DNA of 64,000 bases from Kiritimatiellota bacterium B12222 (GCA_029719485.1 CP120722.1:2852001-2916000); one strand, 5' to 3'. Positions 53,845-63,758 are shown, numbered from the stretch's first letter. Translations and numbers: made by a program. Notes: generated from the letters alone by a model not told the origin.

Positions 53845-55116
53845 ATGCGTTTTGACACCACTTGTTTACATGGCGGCACTCAGCCAGACCCCACAACCAA
53901 ATCCCGCGGCGTACCCGTTTACCGTACCGCCTCTTATGTTTTTGACAGTGCAGAACATGCTGCCAATCTCTTCGGTTTAAAAGAATTGGGAAATATTTAC
54001 ACCCGCTTAATGAATCCCACCACCGATGTGTTGGAACAACGGATTGCGGCATTAGATGGTGGTGCGGCAGGTTTGGCATTGGCTTCAGGGACTTCAGCCA
54101 ACTTTTATGCCATTATCAACATTTGTAAGGCCGGCGACGAGGTGGTTTCTGCCCGCAATCTCTATGGTGGCACCTACACCATGTTGAATGACATTCTTCC
54201 CCAGTTCGGGATTAAAGTGAATTTGGTGGACGGCACCAATCCCGAAGCTTTTGCAGCAGCCATTACCTCCAAAACTAAATTGTTGTTCTGCGAAACCGTT
54301 ACCAATCCTGGTTTGGAAGTTACAGACATCAAAGCCATTGCCGATGTGGCCCACAGCCACGGACTGCCCTTGATCGTCGACAGCACCTTCACCACCCCTT
54401 ACTTGCAACGCCCCATCGAGCATGGTGCGGACATTGTGGTTCATTCGCTGACCAAATGGTTGGGCGGACATAACGCAGGAATTGGTGGCATCGTGGTCGA
54501 CTCAGGAAAATTTGATTGGAAAAGTGATAAATTCCCCTTGATGACCGAGCCTGAAGCCTCTTACCACGATCTGCGTTGGGCTTATGACTTACCCGATATG
54601 TTAGCTCCGGTTGCGTATGCCTTACGCATGCGTTTGATCCCATTACGTAATTTAGGAGCCTGTATTTCTCCTGATAATTCATGGATGTTCTTACAGGGAA
54701 TCGAAACCTTGCCTTTACGGATGGAGCGTCATTGTGAAAATGCATTAAAAGTTGCGCAACATTTGAAAAACCACCCCAAAGTCGACTGGGTGCGTTATCC
54801 CGGAATGGAAGGCGATCCTGCGAAAGAATTGGCTGACCAATATTTGGGTGGCAAAGGTGGATCCATGGTGGTCTTTGGGGTGAAAGGGGGTGCAGATGCT
54901 GGCCGTAAATTGGTTGAGTCTGCGAAACTCTTCTCACATCTTGCCAATGTGGGCGATGCGAAAAGTTTGGCCATTCACCCTGCGAGTACCACGCATTCTC
55001 AAATGACCAGTGAACAACAAGTCGAAGCAGGTATTCCTCCGGAAATGGTTCGCTTGTCTGTAGGTCTCGAATCCATTGAGGATATCCTCGAAGATCTGGA
55101 CCAGGCTCTGGTATGA
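53845..55116 (+). CDS. metY: O-acetylhomoserine sulfhydrylase (MetY-type)
   Basis: 423 aa PLP enzyme of the cystathionine gamma-synthase family, making homocysteine from O-acetylhomoserine and sulfide for methionine. Motifs: LHGGTQPDPTTKSRGVPVYRTASY, LASGTSANFYAIINI, YGGTYTMLNDILPQFGIKVN (with the MetY Asn) and the PLP lysine in HSLTKWLGGHNAGIGG. The C-terminal SLAIHPASTTHSQM is typical. AGGAG fixes the start. It overlaps the next gene by 4 bp. Confidence 0.93.
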   Translation: MRFDTTCLHGGTQPDPTTKSRGVPVYRTASYVFDSAEHAANLFGLKELGNIYTRLMNPTTDVLEQRIAALDGGAAGLALASGTSANFYAIINICKAGDEVVSARNLYGGTYTMLNDILPQFGIKVNLVDGTNPEAFAAAITSKTKLLFCETVTNPGLEVTDIKAIADVAHSHGLPLIVDSTFTTPYLQRPIEHGADIVVHSLTKWLGGHNAGIGGIVVDSGKFDWKSDKFPLMTEPEASYHDLRWAYDLPDMLAPVAYALRMRLIPLRNLGACISPDNSWMFLQGIETLPLRMERHCENALKVAQHLKNHPKVDWVRYPGMEGDPAKELADQYLGGKGGSMVVFGVKGGADAGRKLVESAKLFSHLANVGDAKSLAIHPASTTHSQMTSEQQVEAGIPPEMVRLSVGLESIEDILEDLDQALV

Positions 55117-55583
55117 ATAAGGGCCGGAAACGGTCCCCTTTAACCATCGCTATCCTTCTCTTGGTGGGCCTCTTTTTGGCCTACCGGGAGGGGGCATTGC
55201 AGTTTCCATCTGCGACCACAAACTCTGAACGATCTGCGGATAGTCTTTATGAGGGGTCCCAAGTTGTTGCGGCTTACCAGAATCGGCAAAGTAATGTGCA
55301 GGTCGAGGGGCAGGGGGAAATTGTACATATCCTCCCCGATGACACCCAAGGCTCCCGCCACCAAAAATTTATCCTGCGGATAAACGATTCTCTTACCATT
55401 CTCATTGCCCACAACATTGATTTAGCTCCTCGAGTCGATCCCATCTCTGTGGGAGATCAAATCGCCTTCTACGGAGAATATGAATGGAATCAAAAAGGGG
55501 GCGTCGTGCATTGGACGCATCATGATCCGGGGGGACGTCATCCTGACGGATGGCTGCAATCTCATGGCCAACGCTTTGAGTAA
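55113..55583 (+). CDS. DUF3465 family exported protein
   Basis: 156 aa. A membrane helix or signal (LTIAILLLVGLFLAYR) is followed by the DUF3465 core: VEGQGEIVHILPDDTQGSRHQKFI, TILIAHNIDLAPR, GEYEWNQKGGVVHWTHHDPGGRHPDGWL. The function of the family is unknown. The GSRHQKFI and conserved His residues look like an OB-fold-like domain. It is coupled to metY by ATGA, but no metabolic link is clear. Confidence 0.88.
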   Translation: MNKGRKRSPLTIAILLLVGLFLAYREGALQFPSATTNSERSADSLYEGSQVVAAYQNRQSNVQVEGQGEIVHILPDDTQGSRHQKFILRINDSLTILIAHNIDLAPRVDPISVGDQIAFYGEYEWNQKGGVVHWTHHDPGGRHPDGWLQSHGQRFE

Positions 55584-55650
55584 TTGGCGTGATGACGCCT
55601 TACATGCATTAAAACTTGGCGAAGCCTCTAATCTGTGACAAGGGGCTTGC

Positions 55651-56466
55651 ATGCACAAAGAATTGCTACTTATCGCCGGTAAAGGGGCTTATCCACTCGA
55701 ACTCATACGCTCTGCTCGTGCAGAAGGAGTGACTCGCATTTCAGTGGTAGCGTTTAAAGGAGAAACCTCGAAAGATATCGTCCCGCTTGCGGATCAGGTG
55801 ACATGGATGTATGTGGGCGAATATGCAAAACTCACACAAGCTGCGATCGACTCTCATTGTCCAGTAGCGGTAATGGCGGGTCAAATCACTCCCTCAAACC
55901 TTTTCAATGCACGACTGGATAAATCCATGCGTGAACTTCTGGCCCGCTTACCTAAAAAGAATGCAGATACCATTTTTGGAGCTGTGGGTGACGATTTAAA
56001 GGCCTTGGGAGTGGATTTGTTGCCTGCCCATCACTTTATGACCCAAAATTTGGTAAAACCGGGCACTTTAACGACCTCTCAACCTGATGACCAACAACAA
56101 AGGGATATTCAACAGGGCCTCGAATTGGCCAAATGTTGTGCAAAACTTCAAGCCGGACAATCCGTGGCGATCAAAGAAGGCACCGTCATCGCGGTGGAAG
56201 GATTTGAAGGCACAGACAAAATGATTCAACGGGCAGGTAAACTGGGTGGGGCAGGTTGCGTGATCGTGAAAGTGGCTCAAGAACGTCACGATATGCGTTG
56301 GGACATTCCCGTGGTAGGAATGACCACCATTAAAAACCTCAAAAAAGCAGACTGTAGCTGTTTGGCCATGGAAGCAGGCAAAGTGATCATGCTGGAACAA
56401 GAATCGGTGATCAAAGCTGCGAATGCCGCCGGTATTTGCCTCATGGTTTTGGAGGCATCGGCATGA
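55651..56466 (+). CDS. lpxI: UDP-2,3-diacylglucosamine pyrophosphatase LpxI
   Basis: 271 aa. It catalyses the fourth lipid A step, hydrolysing UDP-2,3-diacylglucosamine to lipid X; the LpxI (former DUF1009) type, unrelated to LpxH. Motifs: LLLIAGKGAYPLELIRSARAEG, AVMAGQITPSNLF, DTIFGAVGDDLKALGVDLLPAHHFM, AIKEGTVIAVEGFEGTDKMIQRAG and VVKVAQERHDMRWDIPVVGMTT. It overlaps lpxB by ATGA. Confidence 0.95.
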   Translation: MHKELLLIAGKGAYPLELIRSARAEGVTRISVVAFKGETSKDIVPLADQVTWMYVGEYAKLTQAAIDSHCPVAVMAGQITPSNLFNARLDKSMRELLARLPKKNADTIFGAVGDDLKALGVDLLPAHHFMTQNLVKPGTLTTSQPDDQQQRDIQQGLELAKCCAKLQAGQSVAIKEGTVIAVEGFEGTDKMIQRAGKLGGAGCVIVKVAQERHDMRWDIPVVGMTTIKNLKKADCSCLAMEAGKVIMLEQESVIKAANAAGICLMVLEASA

Positions 56467-57590
56467 CAGAAATATTAATTGTTGCAGGGGAACTTTCTGG
56501 TGATGCACATGCGGCCAGAGTTTTACACGCCCTGAAATCACAACTCCCTGAACTGACAGCATGGGGATACGGAGGCGACCTGTTGGCCGCAGAAGGAATG
56601 GAAATCCGGGAACATATTCGGGATCTTTCTGTAATGGGAATTTGGGAAGTATTGAAACGCTACGGATATTTCAAAAAAATCTTTGCTGAATTACTGGAAG
56701 AAATCGAAAGTCGTAAACCTGATTTGGTTTTGTTGGTGGACTATCCCGGATTCAATTTAAGACTGGCTGAAAAATTGGCAGGGAAGGGCATCCCCGTGAT
56801 TCAATACATCTGCCCGCAAGTATGGGCATGGAAAAAAAATCGCATTCCTAAAATGGATCGAGTGCTAGATGGCCTCATCTGCATCTTCCCTTTCGAGAAA
56901 AAAGTATTTCAAGGCTATAAATTGCCTGTCCACTATTGCGGACATCCCATGGTGGAAGAAACCATGCAGGTCTCCCCTGGCACCGGCTGGAAAGATGGAC
57001 CCAAGTTGGCCTTGGTGCCGGGTAGTCGCTTGCAGGAAATTGAGCGGATCTTTCTGCCCATGATGGAATCCGCACAATTATTACAACAAGAAGTCCCGGG
57101 CTTACAAATCCGAATTCCGGCCGCAGATAAAGTCTGCGAAACCAAAATGCACGAATTGCTCGAGGCACATCCTGAGTTACCGAAAGTGGAGATTGTACCG
57201 GGTCAGATGCGTGCTCTGGTGAAAGGTGCAGATGCGGCCTTGGTTACGTCGGGTACGGCAACCTTGGAAACTTGTTTGCTCGGAACCCCCATGATCATTG
57301 TCTATAAAACTTCTGCTCTCACGTATGCCATCGGCAAACGCGTAATCAAAGTTCCCTACATCGGCATGGTGAATTTAGTAGCAGAACGCGAAGTGTGCAA
57401 AGAATTTATTCAACACGAAGCCACCCCGGAAGCGATGAGCACAGCTTTGCGTCCACTCTTAAGTGAGACCAAAACCCGTGACGAAATGTTGGCAGGGCTT
57501 GCAGAGGTACGTGAACGTCTGATTGCCGATGACGGGGGCGCCAGAGTGGCCGACGTATTGTTGCCCTATTTGCAAAAGGATCCTGCATGA
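56463..57590 (+). CDS. lpxB: Lipid-A-disaccharide synthase LpxB
   Basis: 375 aa from ATG 56463; the frame is open from 56436 inside lpxI. It joins lipid X and UDP-diacylglucosamine to lipid A disaccharide at the inner membrane. Motifs: ILIVAGELSGDAHAARVL, SVMGIWEVLKRYGYFKK, VDYPGFNLRLAEKL, YICPQVWAWKKNRIPKM, FEKKVFQGYKLPVHYCGHPM and LVTSGTATLETCLLGTPMIIVYK. Confidence 0.96.
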   Translation: MTEILIVAGELSGDAHAARVLHALKSQLPELTAWGYGGDLLAAEGMEIREHIRDLSVMGIWEVLKRYGYFKKIFAELLEEIESRKPDLVLLVDYPGFNLRLAEKLAGKGIPVIQYICPQVWAWKKNRIPKMDRVLDGLICIFPFEKKVFQGYKLPVHYCGHPMVEETMQVSPGTGWKDGPKLALVPGSRLQEIERIFLPMMESAQLLQQEVPGLQIRIPAADKVCETKMHELLEAHPELPKVEIVPGQMRALVKGADAALVTSGTATLETCLLGTPMIIVYKTSALTYAIGKRVIKVPYIGMVNLVAEREVCKEFIQHEATPEAMSTALRPLLSETKTRDEMLAGLAEVRERLIADDGGARVADVLLPYLQKDPA

Positions 57591-58675
57591 ATATTTTAAT
57601 TATGACCTCCTCAGGGGAACCCCTGAACAGTATTCGACCGGAAGCTGAAATTTTCATTGGACTCCATCGGGCAGGTCATCCCGTCACCATTATGACCGGC
57701 AGAGATAATGTGTATTGGGATCGCTGGGTGCAGGCGGGTATCAGCATGATCGATTACGAGCCTCGTAAGCGCTTGAGTCTCAAAGATATTCGTTTTTTAC
57801 GAAAGTGGCACAAAGAAAATCCAATGGATGTGGCCTATTTGTTTAACAACAAAGCCATTTGTAATAGTGCCTTTGCCTTGGGCGGTTTGCCGGTGAAATT
57901 GGTGGCGTATCGTGGCCAAACAGGCAACATTTTCTGGTATGATCCCAGCTGTTATTTAACCATCTTACATCCGAGGATCAATGGTATTAGTTGTGTGTCC
58001 AACGGTGTGAGAGACGATTTGCGACACCATCTTCATCAGCCACAAAAGGCCAGGACCATTTACAAAGGTCATGATCTGTCATGGTATCAAGAGCAACCGG
58101 CAGATCTTTCGTTCTTAGCCTTACCCGAGGGGGCCTTTGTGGTCAATTGCACAGCCAATAACCGACCACGCAAAGGGATTCCCATTTTAGTGGAGGCCAT
58201 GGGCCACCTTCCTCAGGATGCGGAGGTACATTTGTTACTGATTGGCAAAGGCATGGATGCGCCAGAGTTGACGAAACAAATTGCAGAGAGCCCCGCGAAA
58301 AATCGCATTTACTGTTTAGGGTTTCGAAATGATGCCCCGGCGTTAATGGCCGCTTGTGACTGCAGTGTACTGCCGGCGTTAAAAAGAGAAGGTCTTCCTA
58401 AAACCGTTATCGAATCGATGGTGTATGAAGTTCCCGCAATTGTGACCGATACAGGTGGTTCTGCAGAATTGATCGAAGAGGGGGTAAGTGGCTATGTCGT
58501 GCCTCCAAGTGATGCGGCGGCTTTGGCTGATCGCATCATGCGAGTTAAAGCGGATCCTGAAGCCGCGAAAGCCATGGGAAATGCGGGACGTCAACGCATC
58601 GACAGTCACTTCAATGTGCAACAGAGTATTGATACAACCCTGGACTATTTTAAAGAACTCACCCACACGAATTAA
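57587..58675 (+). CDS. GT4-type glycosyltransferase next to lipid A genes
   Basis: 362 aa. GT-B fold: N-terminal ILIMTSSGEPLNSIRPEAEIFIGLHRAGH, middle ISCVSNGVRDDLRHHLHQPQ, then the UDP-binding part VNCTANNRPRKGIPILVEAM and VLPALKREGLPKTVIESMVYEVPAIVTDTGGSAELI with the E-x7-E of retaining transferases. There is no signal. It is coupled to lpxB by ATGA, so it likely adds a sugar to lipid A or the LPS core. The acceptor is unproven. Confidence 0.88.
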   Translation: MNILIMTSSGEPLNSIRPEAEIFIGLHRAGHPVTIMTGRDNVYWDRWVQAGISMIDYEPRKRLSLKDIRFLRKWHKENPMDVAYLFNNKAICNSAFALGGLPVKLVAYRGQTGNIFWYDPSCYLTILHPRINGISCVSNGVRDDLRHHLHQPQKARTIYKGHDLSWYQEQPADLSFLALPEGAFVVNCTANNRPRKGIPILVEAMGHLPQDAEVHLLLIGKGMDAPELTKQIAESPAKNRIYCLGFRNDAPALMAACDCSVLPALKREGLPKTVIESMVYEVPAIVTDTGGSAELIEEGVSGYVVPPSDAAALADRIMRVKADPEAAKAMGNAGRQRIDSHFNVQQSIDTTLDYFKELTHTN

Positions 58676-58690
58676 TCGTTCAAAAACGAC

Positions 58691-61600
58691 TTATTCATCG
58701 TTCCAGTGATCAAGAATGTGTTGTAATTCCTGCAGGCGTTCTTGGACATCTCGTTGATAAAGTCGCAGCATCTTGTGTCGGCGTTGCAAATAACCTCCCG
58801 TCGCATTTTTCATCAACAGCTTTTCTTTTTGCACATCTAATTCTTTAACGCCAATCTTGGAAGCGGCAATACGAATGCGGGCCACCTGCAGTAAGTTACG
58901 AACGGAATAGGGGAGCTTACCAAATCGATCAGTGAGTTCCTGTTCCAATTCGTTCGCTTTTTCTTTGGTGGCGAGTCCGGCTATTCTACGATAGATCTCT
59001 ACCCGCAACGCTTCATCTTCTACGTACGAAATGGGGAGACAACAGGCTTTATCGCTGTCGGGCGCATCGGGACGCAAATCAAGAAAATCCATACGCACTT
59101 TCACATCGACAATGCGCTCTGGGGGCAAGTTTTTGAGTTTGCGAATACTTTGCTCTAAAAGCTGACAGTAGAGTTCGAAACCTACACTGGCGATATGTCC
59201 ACTTTGCTGGGAGCCCAAAAGATTTCCTGCACCACGTATCTCCAAATCGCGTAAAGCGATTTTAAAACCAGAGCCCAATGCGGAATATTTTCGAATCACC
59301 CGAATCCTTTCGCGGGCAATGGCTTTGCTTCCTCCTTTACTGGGCAGTAATAATTGGCAAAAAGCCTGATGTTTGTAACGCCCCACGCGTCCCCGCAATT
59401 GATAAAGTTCCGCCAAGCCGAACCGATCGGCCCGGTCGATAATCATGGTATTTACATTGGGCATATCCACCCCACTTTCGATAATAGTGGTACACAGCAA
59501 TACGTCGGATTCCCCATTGGAAAAGCGGCGGATTATATCTTCTAATTGACGCTCAGGCATTTGTCCGTGCGCCATACTGATTCGAGCTTCAGGCACAATT
59601 TCCATCAATTTTCGGCGGGTCATATCCAAGGTTTGCACCCGGTTATGCAAAAAGAAAATTTGCCCCCCACGATTAAGCTCTCGCAAAATCGATTTCCGAA
59701 TAATCTCAGGTTCAAATTCATTTACGTCGGTTTTTACCGGTAGACGTTCGCGAGGCGCGGTTTGAATGCTACTGACATCACGTGCACCCGTGAGACTAAG
59801 GTACAGCGTCCGCGGAATAGGGGTCGCACTCAGCGTAAGCACATCCACCATCGCTTTCATTTCTTTGAGCCGTTCTTTATGACGAACCCCAAAACGTTGT
59901 TCTTCATCGATAATCACCAAACCTAGATCTTTAAACCGCACATCTTTGGAGACGATGCGATGGGTGCCAATGATGATATCGACCTGACCTTGCGCAAGAC
60001 GAGCAACCACTTCCCGTGATTCGCTTGCCGTCCTAAATCGGCTAAGCATTTCAATCTTCACGGGGAAGGCTGCCATGCGTTCTTGGAAAGATTGATAATG
60101 TTGCAAGGCGAGGATGGTGGTCGGAACCAGCATAGCGACTTGTTTGCCATCCATCACAGCTTTAAAGGCGGCACGCATGGCGACTTCCGTTTTACCGTAG
60201 CCCACATCTCCACAGATCAACCGGTCCATGGGACGAGGCCTTTCCATGTCTTGTTTGGTATCGGCAATGGCAGTTTCTTGATCCAGCGTTTCTGAAAAAG
60301 GAAAGGTGGCTTCAAATTCGGCTTGCCAAGCATTGTCAGGTGCAAAAGCATAGCCAGGATGGGCTTCGCGAACGGCTTGGGTTTGTAAAAGTTGGGAGGC
60401 TAAATCTTTAACCGCTTTTTCGGCGGTGATTTTTTGACGTTCCCAACTACTGCCGCCAAGGCGATGCGGTTCGGGAACGGTCCCCCCCACGCCCATGTAT
60501 CGACTGAGGAGATGCGCTTGCGCGACAGGCACATGCAATTTCGCATTGTCCGCATATTCGATGCTGAGCACCTCCTGGGACTGACCCGCCACTTCTATTT
60601 CATACAAGCCGAGATACTTACCAATTCCATGTTCAAGATGAACGACCCACTCACCGGGTTCAATTTCGGTCCATCCAGAAAGACGGGAACCCATTTGCGC
60701 GCTACCTTTGCGAGTGCTGGCATGAGGATCGTATTTGTTGCGGATGGGTTTTCGAAGTCCATAGAGGTCACGCTCTCCCACCACAGAGACATGCAGATCG
60801 GGAAGGCTGAAGCCTTCTGTAATCATACCACTGACCAAGTGGAGACCGGGAAGATCTTCTATCTGATGTGAGTACGCTTCAAGAAAACGGGCTTTGGACC
60901 CATCGGTATTTAGACAAAAGATCACACTCCAACCCGATTGAGCCAAACGGCATTGTTGATCAATGAGTTTCGAACGTTCCACTTCTAAGAGGGCGGAAAC
61001 GTCACCATGTCGCGGAATATCGGCCAAACCCGCACAGGCTTCGATTTGCAAGGGGAGCGGATCACCTTGAAGCCCAAATCCCGTACGTAGCATGCCACTG
61101 CTCGCATGAAGTTTTACTTGATGTTGTAGTTCCGGCCAACTCAGGTGCGGTTCGTCGCAAGACTCTTGATAGAGTACGGCATGATCAGCGATCGATTCGT
61201 ATTCAAACCAAAACCAACGAGTGGCGACAGGAAGGTAATCTGTAAAATCAGCGCTTTCACCTGAAGAAGACTCCTTTGCGGGAAGAATTTGAATTTCAGT
61301 TGTTTTTTCGAAGGAGCGCTGGGTGGCAGGATCGAAACTGCGAATAGAGTCCACTTCATCACCAAAGAATTCGAGGCGGAAAGGAAAAGGTTGATTGGGA
61401 GGCCAAAGATCCAATACGCCTCCACGTTTGGCGGCTTCACCTTTGTCGGTGACTTCGGGTTCAAAACCATAGCCCAGCTCCAACAACCCTTCGCAAAAGG
61501 GTTCCATTTCAAGAGTGGATCCCACACGTAGAGTGAGGGTACGATCTGCAAGCGAGTCAGGTGCAGGCACCGATTGCATCAAACTTTGAATATCCGTAAA

Positions 61601-61975
61601 CACCAACAAAGGGTCACTTGTACGATGCAGTTTGGTTAAGGTTTGCAAGCGATCGCCCGCGATTTCAGGAGATACGCCTCGTAAATCGTTATCCTTGAGT
61701 TCCTCCCAACTAGGGAAATAGGCACAATGCGATAAATCGCCACCCGAGAGGGTATGGTAATCTTGATACAGGGCCTCCAGACTTCGCGCGGAATCCGTAA
61801 CCACAACCGTAAGTTGAGGCTCGGAATTCATCCAGCAGCGTAACAAGGCGGCGGCGGCGGTACTGGAACAGGCGGGTAGGGTACAATACGTTTGGGATGG
61901 CAGAAAAGATTCTGTCATCTGAGCGGGAATTTTAAAAACGTCCGGAAAGGACTGGGCGGCAGACGCCTGAGTCAT
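58691..61975 (-). CDS. mfd: Transcription-repair coupling factor Mfd
   Basis: 1094 aa from ATG 61975; the frame is open 30 codons further, but the upstream stretch (FFQWYFSVLWIFSLIM) is not part of the family. The UvrB-like N-terminal part (SWEELKDNDLRGVSPEIAGDRL, GAVLDLWPPNQPFP-like GGVLDLWPPNQPFPFRLEFFG), the RNA polymerase-binding domain (VVHLEHGIGKYLGLYEIEV), Walker A LICGDVGYGKTEVAMRAAF, DEEQRFGV box, and the helicase C-terminal TIIESGVDMPNVNTMIIDRADRFG, all follow in Mfd order. The TRG motif and D7 domain end the protein. It displaces stalled RNA polymerase and recruits UvrA. Confidence 0.95.
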   Translation of the reverse strand: MTQASAAQSFPDVFKIPAQMTESFLPSQTYCTLPACSSTAAAALLRCWMNSEPQLTVVVTDSARSLEALYQDYHTLSGGDLSHCAYFPSWEELKDNDLRGVSPEIAGDRLQTLTKLHRTSDPLLVFTDIQSLMQSVPAPDSLADRTLTLRVGSTLEMEPFCEGLLELGYGFEPEVTDKGEAAKRGGVLDLWPPNQPFPFRLEFFGDEVDSIRSFDPATQRSFEKTTEIQILPAKESSSGESADFTDYLPVATRWFWFEYESIADHAVLYQESCDEPHLSWPELQHQVKLHASSGMLRTGFGLQGDPLPLQIEACAGLADIPRHGDVSALLEVERSKLIDQQCRLAQSGWSVIFCLNTDGSKARFLEAYSHQIEDLPGLHLVSGMITEGFSLPDLHVSVVGERDLYGLRKPIRNKYDPHASTRKGSAQMGSRLSGWTEIEPGEWVVHLEHGIGKYLGLYEIEVAGQSQEVLSIEYADNAKLHVPVAQAHLLSRYMGVGGTVPEPHRLGGSSWERQKITAEKAVKDLASQLLQTQAVREAHPGYAFAPDNAWQAEFEATFPFSETLDQETAIADTKQDMERPRPMDRLICGDVGYGKTEVAMRAAFKAVMDGKQVAMLVPTTILALQHYQSFQERMAAFPVKIEMLSRFRTASESREVVARLAQGQVDIIIGTHRIVSKDVRFKDLGLVIIDEEQRFGVRHKERLKEMKAMVDVLTLSATPIPRTLYLSLTGARDVSSIQTAPRERLPVKTDVNEFEPEIIRKSILRELNRGGQIFFLHNRVQTLDMTRRKLMEIVPEARISMAHGQMPERQLEDIIRRFSNGESDVLLCTTIIESGVDMPNVNTMIIDRADRFGLAELYQLRGRVGRYKHQAFCQLLLPSKGGSKAIARERIRVIRKYSALGSGFKIALRDLEIRGAGNLLGSQQSGHIASVGFELYCQLLEQSIRKLKNLPPERIVDVKVRMDFLDLRPDAPDSDKACCLPISYVEDEALRVEIYRRIAGLATKEKANELEQELTDRFGKLPYSVRNLLQVARIRIAASKIGVKELDVQKEKLLMKNATGGYLQRRHKMLRLYQRDVQERLQELQHILDHWNDE

Positions 61976-62047
61976 AATTAGAGAGAATATCCACAAAACG
62001 CTGAAATACCATTGAAAAAATGATGTGGATCTTTCAGGGTCAAGATT

Positions 62048-62668
62048 GTGAGCATATGTCGGCACTTTTTAATTTTAACGGGACTCCTTTTATCAAGTAG
62101 TTGCGTCTATATGGCGGACCGAAGTCGTGATTTGACCGATATTTTTACGGTTGCAGGAGAAACAGGATTGGTAAACGCCAATTTACAATTGGGAAAAGCA
62201 AATTTAGGGGTAGGCGCTCAATCAGGACATGGCATGGGTTTGCGGTCTGGAGCGATAGGTATGTATGAAACAGGTGATCTAAATTTACTGCTGGTGAGCG
62301 CCAAATATTTCGAACCCAATGATGAAGCCTATTATCGGGGAAAAGGCTATGAATATACGGTGACCTGGCAAAAAAACAAAAAGGATGATGGAGATCGCTT
62401 AGATCTGGAAATGGATGAGGGAGGGAACTTTAATTTATTTCAAATTGAATTCAGTGCAAGTCTGGGACTGGGGATTCGTTTAGGCATTAATTTTGCAGAA
62501 ATGGCTGATTTCTTTGTAGGGATATTCAATTTTGACCCTTTGAAAGACGATCGGAAAGCGGTCGCAGAAAGAAAGGCCAAATTTCATCAGCAAAAAGAAC
62601 AAGTAGAGCAGTTACAAAACGCGGCCAACAAAAATGAAAATTATCTAAAACCAGCAGTTGACAACTAG
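62048..62668 (+). CDS. Outer-membrane lipoprotein of unknown function
   Basis: 206 aa, GTG start; the first usable in-frame start. The signal MSICRHFLILTGLLLSSSC has a lipobox LSSSC. The mature part has SRDLTDIFTVAGETGLVNANLQLGKANLGVGAQSGHGMGLRSGAIGMYETGDL, a glycine-rich beta segment, and a charged coiled-coil end (RKAKFHQQKEQVEQLQNAANK). I do not recognise the family. It is divergent from mfd and 73 bp upstream of tRNA-Phe. Confidence 0.75.
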   Translation: MSICRHFLILTGLLLSSSCVYMADRSRDLTDIFTVAGETGLVNANLQLGKANLGVGAQSGHGMGLRSGAIGMYETGDLNLLLVSAKYFEPNDEAYYRGKGYEYTVTWQKNKKDDGDRLDLEMDEGGNFNLFQIEFSASLGLGIRLGINFAEMADFFVGIFNFDPLKDDRKAVAERKAKFHQQKEQVEQLQNAANKNENYLKPAVDN

Positions 62669-62687
62669 GCCACTCTTCGGGTAAGAA
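62658..62687 (+). promoter_or_regulatory. Possible tRNA-Phe promoter
   Basis: TTGACA (62658-62663), an 18-nt spacer and TAAGAA (62682-62687), inside the end of the lipoprotein gene and about 55 nt upstream of the tRNA. Confidence 0.4.
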
Positions 62688-62741
62688 GCCCTCTCACTTT
62701 TGAGGCTGATGCAGCCTGAATGCATTTCCCACTTTCTTGGT

Positions 62742-62817
<76 letters not shown>

Positions 62818-62873
62818 TTTTTTTGTCTAAAAATATACAAAAATAGGTGGCGCTAGAAAACGAAAGCAGGACC

Positions 62874-63758
62874 TTAGTCTTCCTGACGCCGAATGATCAT
62901 ATTTTCGGAGTAGAGGGGTGCTCCAAAACCATCCGTATATTCGGTGGTGGTGGAAGAGTAGGAGGAACTACGCGAGCGACCTACGCCTACATTGATGTTG
63001 ATCCCATTTCCCGGTTGAATACCTATTCCTATGCCAGGTCGTTGCCCCGAATGAGGACGATCCGGTCTTGGCGGACGATTGGACGGGGGAGGACGATTTT
63101 GCGCATCATAACGTCGACGATAATACGACTGTGGATAGTAAATCGTGGGATACAAACCGTAATTGTAGCTGTTCCGTTCATTAATAAGTCGTTGTTGCTT
63201 TGCAAGTTCAGTAGCTTTTTTCGCTTCCAGCTCAGCCAGCAATACCCGCCGTTCTAATTCGGCAATTTTAGCTTTTTCACGGGCAGCTTCGGCTTCTTTA
63301 TCCGCCTCAGTTTTGGCGAGCGTATAGGGGACATAAATATTCACATCAGGATAATCCTTCATGAACTGAGTCCAATAAGTGAGTTGAGCGGTACCCGACA
63401 GGGTTGCAAATGCGGCATCGGATGTAATCTCTTTCAAGAGCTTTTCGCCCTCGATACGATTAGCCTCCCGAGCCTCAGCTTCTTGTTCCTGGCGTTTGGT
63501 CAATTCTGCAGGACTGATTAAATCCACCTGGCTTACTTTGTTGTTCACAATCTCAATGCGACCTAAATCGTAGTAATACACCCCGATATCCCCGGATTCC
63601 ATAAACCCTGTGGGTTCTCCAAGCACTTCCAACACACGGTTGGGATGATCCCCCACACGCACATCCGGTATTTGAGATGCATCAGTCGCCAACACCATAC
63701 TCGATGACAGACTGTAGGCCAAAAGCACACGGATAAGAATGGTGGGGTATTTTTTCAT
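62874..63758 (-). CDS. Exported protein with a BamE-like domain, coiled coil and Pro/Arg/Gly-rich tail
   Basis: 294 aa from ATG 63758, where the signal starts (MKKYPTILIRVLLAYSLSSSMVLA); the frame is open from 63788. A BamE/SmpA-like segment, PDVRVGDHPNRVLEVLGEPTGF...YDLGRIEIVNNKVSQVDLI, is followed by a charged coiled coil (EAAREKAKIAELERRVLLAE). Then a Tyr-rich stretch (YGLYPTIYYPQSYYRRRY), a Pro/Arg-rich stretch and Gly-Ile repeats (GIGIGIQPGNGININVGVG). The tail looks flexible. The function is unknown. Confidence 0.7.
   Translation of the reverse strand: MKKYPTILIRVLLAYSLSSSMVLATDASQIPDVRVGDHPNRVLEVLGEPTGFMESGDIGVYYYDLGRIEIVNNKVSQVDLISPAELTKRQEQEAEAREANRIEGEKLLKEITSDAAFATLSGTAQLTYWTQFMKDYPDVNIYVPYTLAKTEADKEAEAAREKAKIAELERRVLLAELEAKKATELAKQQRLINERNSYNYGLYPTIYYPQSYYRRRYDAQNRPPPSNRPPRPDRPHSGQRPGIGIGIQPGNGININVGVGRSRSSSYSSTTTEYTDGFGAPLYSENMIIRRQED

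Noticed and set aside
53621..53980. Open frame through the metY leader
   Set aside because: It runs into metY in another frame, has biased composition and no ribosome site.
61976..62065. Extended Mfd start overlapping the divergent lipoprotein gene
   Set aside because: The upstream residues look like a random hydrophobic stretch, and removing them leaves a separate 72-bp divergent promoter region.
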